From an uncultured Rubellimicrobium sp. (GTDB lineage: Bacteria > Pseudomonadota > Alphaproteobacteria > Rhodobacterales > Rhodobacteraceae): a DNA stretch of 6,237 nt. Position numbers and translations under genes: made by a program. The notes under the pieces are model-generated. The model did no database searches, was not told the DNA's origin, and saw only the letters and a program-made list of their open reading frames with translations. Where the stretch lies: contig CADCUU010000143.1 of assembly GCA_902805995.1 (NCBI GenBank), positions 1 to 6,237 of the forward strand, given 5' to 3'. Within the stretch, counting starts at the first letter, position 1. Every line of letters starts with the position of its first letter. Shown in pieces: positions 1-5,550 of this stretch.

Positions 1-1
1 G

Positions 2-670
2 ATCCGCTCGATCTACCTCGAGAAGGGCTGGACGCAGCGCGCCTGGACCTGGCACGAGGCCGCCGACACGCGCGTCTTCCGGCCGCTGGCGCCCGCCGCC
101 GGCGCCGACCGGCGCGACCTCGTCTGGATCGGCAACTGGGGCGACGACGAGCGCAGCGCCGAGCTTCGGGAGTTCCTGATCGAACCCGTGGCCGACCTCC
201 GCCTGCGTGGGACGATCCACGGCGTCCGCTACCCCGCCGCCGCGCTGACCCGCCTCCGCCGCGCGGGCATCGCCTACAAGGGGTGGCTCCCCAACGCCGA
301 GGTTCCCCGCGCCTTCGCCCGCCGCCTCGTCACCGTCCATGTCCCCCGCCGCCCTTACGTCCGCGAGCTTCCCGGCATCCCCACCATTCGCCCCTTCGAG
401 GCGCTGGCCTGCGGCATTCCGCTGGTCTCCGCCCCATGGGACGACGCCGAGGGGCTCTTCCGCCCGGGCGACTTCCTGTGGGCGAAGAACGGGGAGGATA
501 TGCGGACGCATCTGCGCGCCCTCGTCGCCGACCCCGCCATGCGGGCCGATCAGGCGCGGCGCGGGCTGGAGACGATCCAGGCCCGCCACACCTGCCGCCA
601 CCGCGTGGACGAGCTCCTGGGCATCCTGGAGGAACTCAAGACCCCCGCCCGCACTAGGAAATCGGCATGA
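2..670 (+). CDS. CgeB-like glycosyltransferase, C-terminal part (5' end outside window)
   Basis: This reading frame is open from the first bases of the window to a TGA at 668-670. It gives 222 visible residues, so roughly the first 150 residues are missing compared with its two neighbours. The ATG at 188 is internal: homology-like sequence continues upstream of it, including an HEAADTRVFRP stretch and then LVWIGNWGDDE. The key visible block is IRPFEALACGIPLVSAPWDD, with the glutamate at about visible residue 133. This is the nucleotide-sugar-binding C-terminal half of GT-B glycosyltransferases of the CgeB / Glyco_trans_1_2 type. The C terminus has HTCRHR, matching an HT-x3-R motif in both downstream paralogues. 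It probably transfers a sugar from an activated donor in the cytoplasm; donor and acceptor are unknown. It overlaps the next gene by 4 bp (ATGA), which points to one operon. The family call is fairly secure; the function beyond glycosyl transfer is not. Confidence 0.85.
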   Translation: MRSIYLEKGWTQRAWTWHEAADTRVFRPLAPAAGADRRDLVWIGNWGDDERSAELREFLIEPVADLRLRGTIHGVRYPAAALTRLRRAGIAYKGWLPNAEVPRAFARRLVTVHVPRRPYVRELPGIPTIRPFEALACGIPLVSAPWDDAEGLFRPGDFLWAKNGEDMRTHLRALVADPAMRADQARRGLETIQARHTCRHRVDELLGILEELKTPARTRKSA

Positions 671-1758
671 GCCGCACCATCGCCTTCTACGGCTCGAGCC
701 TGCTGAGCGCTTACTGGAACGGAGCTGCCACCTACTACCGAGGCATGATCCGGGCGCTCGCCCGGCGCGGCTACCGCACGACCTTCTTCGAGCCCGACGT
801 CTACGACCGCCAGAAGAACCGCGACATCGACCCCCCCGACTGGGCCGAGGTCGTGGTCTACGACGGCACCGTGGAGGCCCTGATGCGCGTCGCGCAGGAG
901 GCCGCGCGCTACGACATCGTCGTGAAGGCCTCCGGCGTGGGCTTTGAGGACGACCTCCTGCTGCAATCCGTCATGGCCGCCGCGCGGCCAGACGCCACCC
1001 GCGTCTTCTGGGACGTCGACGCCCCGGCCACGCTGGCGGAGATGCACGCCGACGAATCCCACGCCCTCCGCCGTGTCCTCCCCAACCTCGACATGGTCCT
1101 GACCTATGGCGGCGGCGACCCGGTCGTGGACCAGTACCGGGCCTTCGGCGCGCGCCTCTGCGTCCCTGTCTACAACGCGCTCGACCCCGACACCCATCAT
1201 CCCGTAGCCCCCGACCCGCGCTTCGCCTGCGACATGGCCTTCCTCGCCAACCGCCTCCCCGACCGCGAGGCTCGCGTCCACGAGTTCTTCCTGGGCCCCG
1301 CGTCCCGCCTCCCCGACCGGAGCTTCATTCTCGGCGGCAACGGCTGGCCCGGCTCGGACCTGCCCCACAACGTCCGCGCCCTGGGGCACGTCCCCACGGC
1401 CGACCACAACGCGCTCAACTGCACGCCGCGCATGGTCCTCAACGTCGCCCGCGACAGCATGGCCGCCAACGGCTTCTCCCCCGCCACCCGCGTCTTCGAG
1501 GCGGCGGGCGCCGGCGCCTGCCTCGTCACCGACGCCTGGGAGGGGATCGAGCTGTTCCTCGAACCGAACGAGGAGGTCCTCGTCGCCCGCGATGGGCAGG
1601 ACGTGGCCGACCTCGTCCAGACCGTCACCCCGGAACGCGCCCGCGCCATCGGTCAGGCCGCCCTCGTCCGCGTCCTCGCCCACCACACCTACGACAAACG
1701 GGCCGAACAGGCCGACGCGCTCTTCCGCGCCCATGCGGGGCTCGAGGCCGCGCAATGA
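667..1758 (+). CDS. CgeB-like glycosyltransferase (363 aa)
   Basis: A complete GT-B-type glycosyltransferase of the CgeB-like group. The ATG at 667 overlaps the previous stop as ATGA and has AGGAA at 656-660, six bases upstream, which supports this start. The N-terminal half (residues 4-120) begins with IAFYGSSLLSAYWNGAATYY, a Rossmann-like strand and loop with N18-G19, and continues to FWDVDAP at 114-120. The C-terminal half (about 188-340) holds ILGGNGWPG at 221-229, then MVLNVARDSM, then the signature FSPATRVFEAAGAGACLVTD with E278. It ends with HTYDKR at 340-345. No signal peptide or membrane helix is visible, so it should be cytoplasmic or peripheral at the membrane. It is clearly paralogous to the gene after it (shared NG loop, [FY]D[IV]D-P, LNV-RD and FEAA blocks), yet far from identical, so the two probably have different donors or acceptors. 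It overlaps the next gene by 4 bp. Confidence 0.9.
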   Translation: MSRTIAFYGSSLLSAYWNGAATYYRGMIRALARRGYRTTFFEPDVYDRQKNRDIDPPDWAEVVVYDGTVEALMRVAQEAARYDIVVKASGVGFEDDLLLQSVMAAARPDATRVFWDVDAPATLAEMHADESHALRRVLPNLDMVLTYGGGDPVVDQYRAFGARLCVPVYNALDPDTHHPVAPDPRFACDMAFLANRLPDREARVHEFFLGPASRLPDRSFILGGNGWPGSDLPHNVRALGHVPTADHNALNCTPRMVLNVARDSMAANGFSPATRVFEAAGAGACLVTDAWEGIELFLEPNEEVLVARDGQDVADLVQTVTPERARAIGQAALVRVLAHHTYDKRAEQADALFRAHAGLEAAQ

Positions 1759-2924
1759 CACAGGCCCCGACTCTGGCTCCAATTCTGGCCCCGGCTCCGG
1801 CCCCGATCCTAACACCGACCCTGGCCGCAACCCGCCCCCTCGACATCGTCATCCTCGGCCTGTCGCTCTCCTCCTCCTGGGGCAACGGCCACGCCACCAC
1901 CTTCCGCGCCCTCCTCCGGGGGCTGGCGGAGGAAGGCCACCGCACCCTCTTCCTCGAACGCGACGTGCCCTGGTACTCCGGCGCCCACCGCGACCTCCCC
2001 TCGCCCGACTTCTGCGATCTCCAGCTTTACGACGACATGGACGCGATGCTCGCCCGCTTTGCCCCGCGCCTGCGGTCGGCAGACGCGGTGATCGTGGGCT
2101 CCTATGTCCCCGACGGCGTGCGCCTCATCGACCGCCTCGCGGCCATGAACCTGCGGAGCTTATGCTTCTACGACATCGACACGCCCGTCACCCTCGCCGC
2201 GCTGGACGACGGTCGCGAGGAGTACCTCGCCGCCCGCCAGATCCCCTTCTTCGACACCTACTTCTCCTTCTCGGGCGGGGAGGTGCTGGACCACCTCGAA
2301 CAGGTCCGCGGCGCGCGACGGGCCTCCGCCCTCTACTGCTCGGTCGATCCCTCGGGCTACCCCGCCCATCCCGACGCCCCCAAGCGCTGGGACCTGGGCT
2401 ATCTCGGCACCTACAGCGACGACCGCCAGCCCACGCTCGACCGCCTCCTCATCCAGCCCGCCCGCCTGCGCCCCGACCTCCGCTTCGTCGTCGCCGGCCC
2501 GCAATACCCGGACGGCATCGACTGGCCCGCGAACGTCGAACGGATCGAGCACCTGCCCCCCGCAGACCACGCCGCCTTCTACAACGCGCAGCGCTTCACC
2601 CTGAACGTCACTCGTGACGCGATGCGCCGCATGGGCTGGTCCCCCTCCGTCCGCCTGTTCGAGGCCGCGAGCTGCGCCACCCCCATCATCTCCGACTCCT
2701 GGCGCGGCCTCTCGGACCTCCTGCCCCCCGACCAAGCCATCGTCATCGCCGAGACTCCCGACGACGTCCTCCGCGCCCTTGCCCTGCCAAACACACGCCG
2801 CCACGCCATAGGGGAGGCCGGCCGGACGCGCGTCCTCGCAGGCCACACCGGACGCGCCCGCGCGCGCGAGCTTGCCGCAACGCTCCGCACCGGCCAGCCC
2901 GCCGTCGCCGCCACGGGCACATGA
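1755..2924 (+). CDS. CgeB-like glycosyltransferase with Pro/Ala/Leu repeat leader (389 aa)
   Basis: The third CgeB-like glycosyltransferase in a row. The ATG at 1755 overlaps the previous stop, with GAGG at 1744-1747 as a plausible ribosome binding site seven bases upstream. No other start codon lies before the conserved fold. Residues 5-24 are five P-[TIA]-[LP]-[AT] tetrapeptides encoded by a 12-nt repeat. The catalytic fold begins near residue 28 with LDIVILGLSLSSSWGNGHAT (N44-G45). FYDIDTP lies at 138-144 and LGYLGTYSDDRQ at 214-225. FVVAGPQYPDGIDWP is at 244-258 and LNVTRDAMRRMGWSP at 283-297. RLFEAASCATPIISDSW (300-316, with E303) corresponds to the FEA sugar-nucleotide block of the two upstream paralogues. 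The C terminus has HTGRAR, matching their HT-x3-R motif. It probably adds another sugar to the same glycan. The leader is likely flexible and could be dispensable. It overlaps the ion-channel gene by 4 bp. Confidence 0.9.
   Translation: MTQAPTLAPILAPAPAPILTPTLAATRPLDIVILGLSLSSSWGNGHATTFRALLRGLAEEGHRTLFLERDVPWYSGAHRDLPSPDFCDLQLYDDMDAMLARFAPRLRSADAVIVGSYVPDGVRLIDRLAAMNLRSLCFYDIDTPVTLAALDDGREEYLAARQIPFFDTYFSFSGGEVLDHLEQVRGARRASALYCSVDPSGYPAHPDAPKRWDLGYLGTYSDDRQPTLDRLLIQPARLRPDLRFVVAGPQYPDGIDWPANVERIEHLPPADHAAFYNAQRFTLNVTRDAMRRMGWSPSVRLFEAASCATPIISDSWRGLSDLLPPDQAIVIAETPDDVLRALALPNTRRHAIGEAGRTRVLAGHTGRARARELAATLRTGQPAVAATGT
1767..1826 (+). repeat. Five imperfect 12-nt tandem repeats in coding sequence
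   Basis: Five consecutive 12-nt units start at 1767, 1779, 1791, 1803 and 1815, with approximate consensus CCGAYYCTGGCC. They encode PTLA, PILA, PAPA, PILT and PTLA at the N terminus of the third glycosyltransferase. The unit length is a multiple of three, so gain or loss of copies would keep the reading frame. The two upstream paralogues show nothing similar where their sequence is visible. Confidence 0.85.
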
Positions 2925-3724
2925 CACCGGCCCAGGATACCGGCCCGCGACAGGGGCCCCGGCTGATCGACCAGCTCCGGGACCTCTACGAAGGCCGCGC
3001 CCGCGGCTCCCACCGCTTCCACTCGGCGCTCCTCGTCTTCGACATCGCGACGCTGGCCTTCATCGTGGCCACGTCCTTCATCGAACGGAACAACCTGATC
3101 GAGACCGTGGACGTGGTCATGGGGCTCCTGATCCTCATCGAGCTCGTCGCCCGCATGCTGGCCAGCCGCCACCGCCCGCGCGAGCTCCTGCGCCTGTCCA
3201 CCTGGACCGACATCGTCGCCGTCGTGTCCTTCCTCGCCCCCATCACGGGCGAGGCCGCAGGCTTCCTGCGCGTGCTGCGAACCCTGCGGATCCTGCGCAC
3301 CTACACGATGCTCAACGAGATGAAGGGACGCCACGGCCCCTTCCACCAGGCCGAGGAGGTGGTCCTCGCCATCGCCAACCTCCTCGTCTTCATCTTCATC
3401 ATGACCGCCATCGTCTACGAGACGCAGCACCGCACCAACGAGCACATCACCAACTACGCCGACGCGCTCTACTTCACCGTGACCGCCCTCACGACCACCG
3501 GCTTCGGCGACATCACCCTTCCGGGCACCACGGGGCGGATGCTCACCGTGGTCATCATGATCTTCGGGGTGACCCTGTTCCTGCGGCTCGCGCAGGTCCT
3601 GTTCCGCCCCAACAAGGTCCTGCACCCCTGCCAGACCTGCGGCCTCCAGCGCCACGACCCCGACGCCGTCCACTGCAAGGCCTGCGGCACCACGCTCAAC
3701 ATTCCCGACGAAGGCTGGGACTGA
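2921..3724 (+). CDS. Voltage-gated-type potassium channel with C-terminal zinc ribbon (267 aa)
   Basis: A six-helix ion channel subunit that would assemble as a tetramer in the inner membrane. Helices are roughly S1 34-54, S2 60-82, S3 92-109, S4 114-130, S5 145-167 and S6 207-228. S4 carries arginines at every third position (R117, R120, R123, R126), the classic voltage-sensor pattern. E74 in S2 and D97 in S3 are candidate counter-charges. The pore loop holds TTTGFGDI at 191-198, a potassium selectivity filter with F in place of the usual Y (TxGFGD), as in some bacterial channels. After S6 comes C237-x2-C240-x11-C252-x2-C255, a four-cysteine zinc ribbon, which I infer binds zinc in the cytoplasm. 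The start overlaps the glycosyltransferase stop as ATGA and I see no good ribosome binding site upstream, so it probably depends on translational coupling. A tandem copy of its last five codons follows the stop. Potassium selectivity is likely; gating by voltage, metal or redox is inferred. Confidence 0.9.
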   Translation: MTPAQDTGPRQGPRLIDQLRDLYEGRARGSHRFHSALLVFDIATLAFIVATSFIERNNLIETVDVVMGLLILIELVARMLASRHRPRELLRLSTWTDIVAVVSFLAPITGEAAGFLRVLRTLRILRTYTMLNEMKGRHGPFHQAEEVVLAIANLLVFIFIMTAIVYETQHRTNEHITNYADALYFTVTALTTTGFGDITLPGTTGRMLTVVIMIFGVTLFLRLAQVLFRPNKVLHPCQTCGLQRHDPDAVHCKACGTTLNIPDEGWD

Positions 3725-3739
3725 GAAGACTGGGACTGA
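3710..3739 (+). repeat. 15-bp tandem duplication spanning the channel stop codon
   Basis: Positions 3710-3724 (GAAGGCTGGGACTGA) are repeated at 3725-3739 (GAAGACTGGGACTGA) with a single mismatch. The first copy encodes E-G-W-D-stop and the second, in the same frame, E-D-W-D-stop. The second copy lies after the stop codon and acts as a backup stop. It looks like a slippage duplication. Confidence 0.9.
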
Positions 3740-3771
3740 CGCAGCGGGAACACGCTCCGGGCAGGGCCGTT

Positions 3772-3775
3772 GGAG
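3772..3775 (+). promoter_or_regulatory. Ribosome binding site of the ZIP-like gene
   Basis: GGAG ends four bases before the ATG at 3780, slightly close but usable. It supports that start and gives this gene its own initiation site, unlike the ATGA-coupled genes before it. I see no convincing promoter in the 55-bp gap from the channel gene, so read-through from upstream is likely. Confidence 0.5.
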
Positions 3776-3779
3776 CCGC

Positions 3780-4511
3780 ATGAACCTCCTCGCCCTTCTC
3801 TTCGTCCTGGGCTTCGCCGCCGTCCACATCCTCATCGGGCGGCTCAAGGTCCTGAACGCCCTCCCCCGCAGCCGCTGGCTCTCGGCCGCGGGCGGGGTCG
3901 CGGTCGCCTATGTCTTCCTCCACATCCTGCCCGAACTGGGCGTCCACACCTCCACCTTCGCAGAATCCTTCGGGCTGGGAGAGAAGCGCGCCGAGTCCCT
4001 CGTCTACCTCGTGGCCCTCGCCGGCCTGGCCGTCTTCTACGGCCTGGAGCGCGCCGCCAAGACCTCCCGCGCCCGCAGCCGCCAGGGCGGCGAGGGCGAC
4101 GTCGTGGAGGCCGAACTCTTCTGGATCCACATCGGCAGCTTCGCCCTCTACAACGTCCTGATCGGATATCTCCTTCTCCACCGCGAGGACACGGGCCTCC
4201 CCTCCCTCCTCCTCTACTTCGTCGCCATGGCCCTGCACTTCCTCACCACCGACCACGGCCTGCGCGAGCATCACAAGGACGTCTACGGCCACAAGGGCCG
4301 CTGGCTCCTCGTTGCCGCCGTCCTCCTGGGCTGGCTCCTCGGCGTCCTGGGCCCACTCTCGGAGACCGCCATCGGCCTCCTCTTCGCCTTTCTCGCCGGG
4401 GGCGTCGTCCTCAATGTCCTCAAGGAGGAACTGCCCGAGGAGCGCGAAAGCAACTTCGGCGCCTTCGCGCTGGGCACCGGGGCCTACGCGATCCTCCTTC
4501 TCCTGACCTGA
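3780..4511 (+). CDS. Polytopic membrane protein resembling ZIP metal transporters (243 aa)
   Basis: A very hydrophobic protein with about eight predicted helices: roughly 2-20, 34-51, 74-90, 112-133, 141-156, 175-192, 196-214 and 226-242. Eight helices is the ZIP layout. AYVFLHILPEL (43-53) resembles ZIP helix 2 (F-H-x-L-P-E). AFLAGGVVLNVLKEELPEE (203-221) resembles ZIP helix 7 (AG--L-V---LPE). In ZIP proteins helices 4 and 5 form the metal site with H-N-x-P-E and H-E-x-P-E. Here the equivalent region has H117 and N125 in helix 4 and H153 in MALHFL, followed by a polar D158-H159, H164-H165 and H171 stretch; the usual P-E pairs are absent. So it is either a divergent ZIP-like transporter with an altered site or a homologue with another role. 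A linker at 92-110 is charged and probably cytoplasmic. I infer the family from motif resemblance only. The gene follows the channel on the same strand and could share its transcript. Confidence 0.75.
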   Translation: MNLLALLFVLGFAAVHILIGRLKVLNALPRSRWLSAAGGVAVAYVFLHILPELGVHTSTFAESFGLGEKRAESLVYLVALAGLAVFYGLERAAKTSRARSRQGGEGDVVEAELFWIHIGSFALYNVLIGYLLLHREDTGLPSLLLYFVAMALHFLTTDHGLREHHKDVYGHKGRWLLVAAVLLGWLLGVLGPLSETAIGLLFAFLAGGVVLNVLKEELPEERESNFGAFALGTGAYAILLLLT

Positions 4512-4545
4512 CGGCCCAGGGAACACCCGCGCGCGCCGCCGGTTG

Positions 4546-4551
4546 AAGGAG
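4546..4551 (+). promoter_or_regulatory. Strong Shine-Dalgarno-like AAGGAG without a nearby start codon
   Basis: AAGGAG is the best Shine-Dalgarno match in the 80-bp gap between the ZIP-like gene and the DUF1003 gene. The next ATG, at 4592, is 40 bases downstream, too far for standard use. The DUF1003 frame is open back to a TGA at 4544-4546 but offers no ATG, GTG or TTG between. It may be a chance match, or a ribosome standby site. Confidence 0.3.
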
Positions 4552-4591
4552 AAGCAGCTACTCTGCCCGCCCCCAGCCAACGGACGCGCCC

Positions 4592-5185
4592 ATGACCGCC
4601 GCCCCAGACGGCCCAACCTATGGCCCGACTTCCGCCCCACGCCGCAGCCCCACGCGGCCGCCCCTCCATCCGCCGGGCCTTGGCCGCGTCCTCGAACGCA
4701 ACATCGAGACGCTGTCCGAGCGCCGCCGGCAGGATCAGGCCAACGCCTCCCTGTCCGACCGCATCGCCGACCGGGTGACGGGCTTCACGGGCTCGATGAC
4801 CTTCGTCGTCCTTCACCTGCTGCTCTTCGGCTTCTGGATCGTCGCGAACCTGGGCTGGGTGCCGAGCGTAGCGCCCTGGGACGAAAGCTTCGTCGTCCTC
4901 GCCATGATGGCCTCCGTGGAGGCGATCTTCCTCTCCACCTTCGTCCTCATCAGCCAGAACCGGATGGCCGCGGCCGCCGACAAGCGCGCCGACCTCGACC
5001 TCCAGATCAGCCTCCTGGCCGAACACGAGATCACCAAGATCGCGACCCTCCTCGCCGCCGTGGCCGACAGGCTGGACGTCCACACCGGCGCCGACGACGA
5101 CCTGCGCGAGGTTCAGCAGGACGTGGCCCCCGACGCCGTCCTGGACGAGATTGAGGCCAAGGAACGCGAATCGTCCGCGACCTGA
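4592..5185 (+). CDS. DUF1003 family membrane protein (197 aa)
   Basis: The sequence fits the DUF1003 family of small inner-membrane proteins of unknown function. After a Pro-rich N-terminal tail (residues 1-30) comes a charged stretch, then LSDRIADRVTGFTGSMTFVV at 54-73, the family's typical entry into the first helix. Helix 1 spans about 68-88 and helix 2 about 98-121. SQNRMAAAADKRADLDLQIS at 121-140 is the family's most recognisable block; here it leads into LLAEHEITKIATLLAAVADRL, probably an amphipathic or coiled-coil helix. The tail from 165 is acidic. The ATG at 4592 is the only standard start in the open frame after the stop at 4544, but its ribosome binding site is weak. The gene ends in a TGA at 5183-5185 that touches a 12-bp palindrome. 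Family assignment is good; function is unknown. It probably belongs to the same transcript as the genes upstream. Confidence 0.85.
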   Translation: MTAAPDGPTYGPTSAPRRSPTRPPLHPPGLGRVLERNIETLSERRRQDQANASLSDRIADRVTGFTGSMTFVVLHLLLFGFWIVANLGWVPSVAPWDESFVVLAMMASVEAIFLSTFVLISQNRMAAAADKRADLDLQISLLAEHEITKIATLLAAVADRLDVHTGADDDLREVQQDVAPDAVLDEIEAKERESSAT

Positions 5186-5195
5186 CGAATTCGTC
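5184..5195. repeat. 12-bp perfect palindrome at the DUF1003 stop codon
   Basis: GACGAATTCGTC reads the same on both strands and overlaps the last two bases of the TGA at 5183-5185. It could be a dimeric-protein binding site or a short hairpin, or it may be chance. Positions 5187-5200 recur with one mismatch at 5461-5474. Confidence 0.5.
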
Positions 5196-5210
5196 CCGAC
5201 GACTCTGAAA

Positions 5211-5225
5211 GGGCCTCCCCGGCCC
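5211..5225 (+). terminator. Possible GC hairpin after the DUF1003 gene (weak)
   Basis: GGGCC and GGCCC flank a five-base loop (TCCCC), starting 26 bases after the stop codon. The position suits a transcript end, but the stem is only 5 bp and no T tract follows, so this is not a standard intrinsic terminator. Rho-dependent termination is equally possible. Confidence 0.2.
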
Positions 5226-5285
5226 GCCACCCGCGGCCCCTCGGGCGCGGCGCGGAAACCTGCGCCTGCCCATGCGTAACCCGCA

Positions 5286-5313
5286 TTGACCGCGCGAAGC
5301 GACACCCCATATC
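5286..5313 (+). promoter_or_regulatory. Possible promoter, TTGACC-N16-CATATC
   Basis: TTGACC at 5286-5291 matches five of six bases of the sigma-70 -35 box. CATATC at 5308-5313 is a weak -10 after a 16-bp spacer. It would give a very long leader (over 350 nt) for the GH2 gene, or drive an unrecognised small transcript. Only hexamer resemblance supports it. Confidence 0.25.
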
Positions 5314-5342
5314 CGATCCGCCAAGTGCGCCCGAACGCCGCT

Positions 5343-5358
5343 GGAACCATCCGGTTCC
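5343..5358. repeat. Inverted repeat GGAACC-ATCC-GGTTCC
   Basis: A perfect 6-bp inverted repeat around a 4-nt centre, in the A/T-richer part of the intergenic region. A second, shorter one (GTTTC-N7-GAAAC) lies at 5380-5396. Either could be an operator half-site pair for a regulator of the GH2 gene, or a small RNA hairpin. No regulator gene is visible in the window. Confidence 0.4.
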
Positions 5359-5460
5359 CCACAAAATCAAGAACACACGGTTTCGTGATCGGAAACAACG
5401 TCCGGCCACAAACAAGGTGCTCGACGCAAGGACCCGGCCTCTGTAATTCCCGCTTAAGCT

Positions 5461-5474
5461 GAATTCGTCCTGAC
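5461..5474 (+). repeat. Second copy of a 14-nt repeat (GAATTCGTCCTGAC)
   Basis: It matches 5187-5200 (GAATTCGTCCCGAC) at 13 of 14 positions, 274 bp downstream in the same orientation. The full 12-bp palindrome is present only at the first copy. The two copies bracket most of the first half of the intergenic region. Confidence 0.45.
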
Positions 5475-5550
5475 TTCAGACAAATCGCCGAGACGCAGAT
5501 ATGTGGAACGCACCCCTCTTCGGCCCCTACGCCGCCTCATATAGGACACA

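Noticed and set aside
188..190. GTG at 188 as the start of the first gene
   Set aside because: The same frame is open to the window edge and the upstream residues (HEAADTRVFRP, LVWIGNW) look like normal glycosyltransferase sequence, so the gene starts outside the window.
550..1830. Long - strand open frame of 426 codons opposite two glycosyltransferases
   Set aside because: Its translation is low-complexity Gly/Val/Glu/Ala-rich with no recognisable domain. It is the antisense shadow of GC-rich third-position codons in well-supported + strand genes.
1592..2617. 341-codon + strand frame overlapping the third glycosyltransferase
   Set aside because: Almost entirely Arg/Pro/Ala/Leu, typical of an out-of-frame reading of GC-rich coding DNA; the glycosyltransferase frame carries all the motifs.
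2579..3847. Long - strand open frame of 422 codons opposite the channel gene
   Set aside because: Acidic and Gly/His-rich without motifs. The + strand frame encodes a channel with clear voltage-sensor and filter motifs.
4543..5154. 203-codon + strand frame starting with TTG ahead of the DUF1003 gene
   Set aside because: Arg/Pro-rich out-of-frame translation. The DUF1003 frame over the same DNA has two clear helices and the family block.
3696..5398. Two overlapping - strand open frames of just over 300 codons each across the ZIP-like and DUF1003 genes
   Set aside because: Compositionally biased shadows (Glu/Gly/Val-rich), overlapping each other and conflicting with convincing + strand membrane proteins.
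5442..5447. TGTAAT as a -10 box with TCGACG (5421-5426) as -35
   Set aside because: The -10 match is good (five of six) but the spacer is only 15 bp and the -35 matches four of six, so I did not list it as a promoter.
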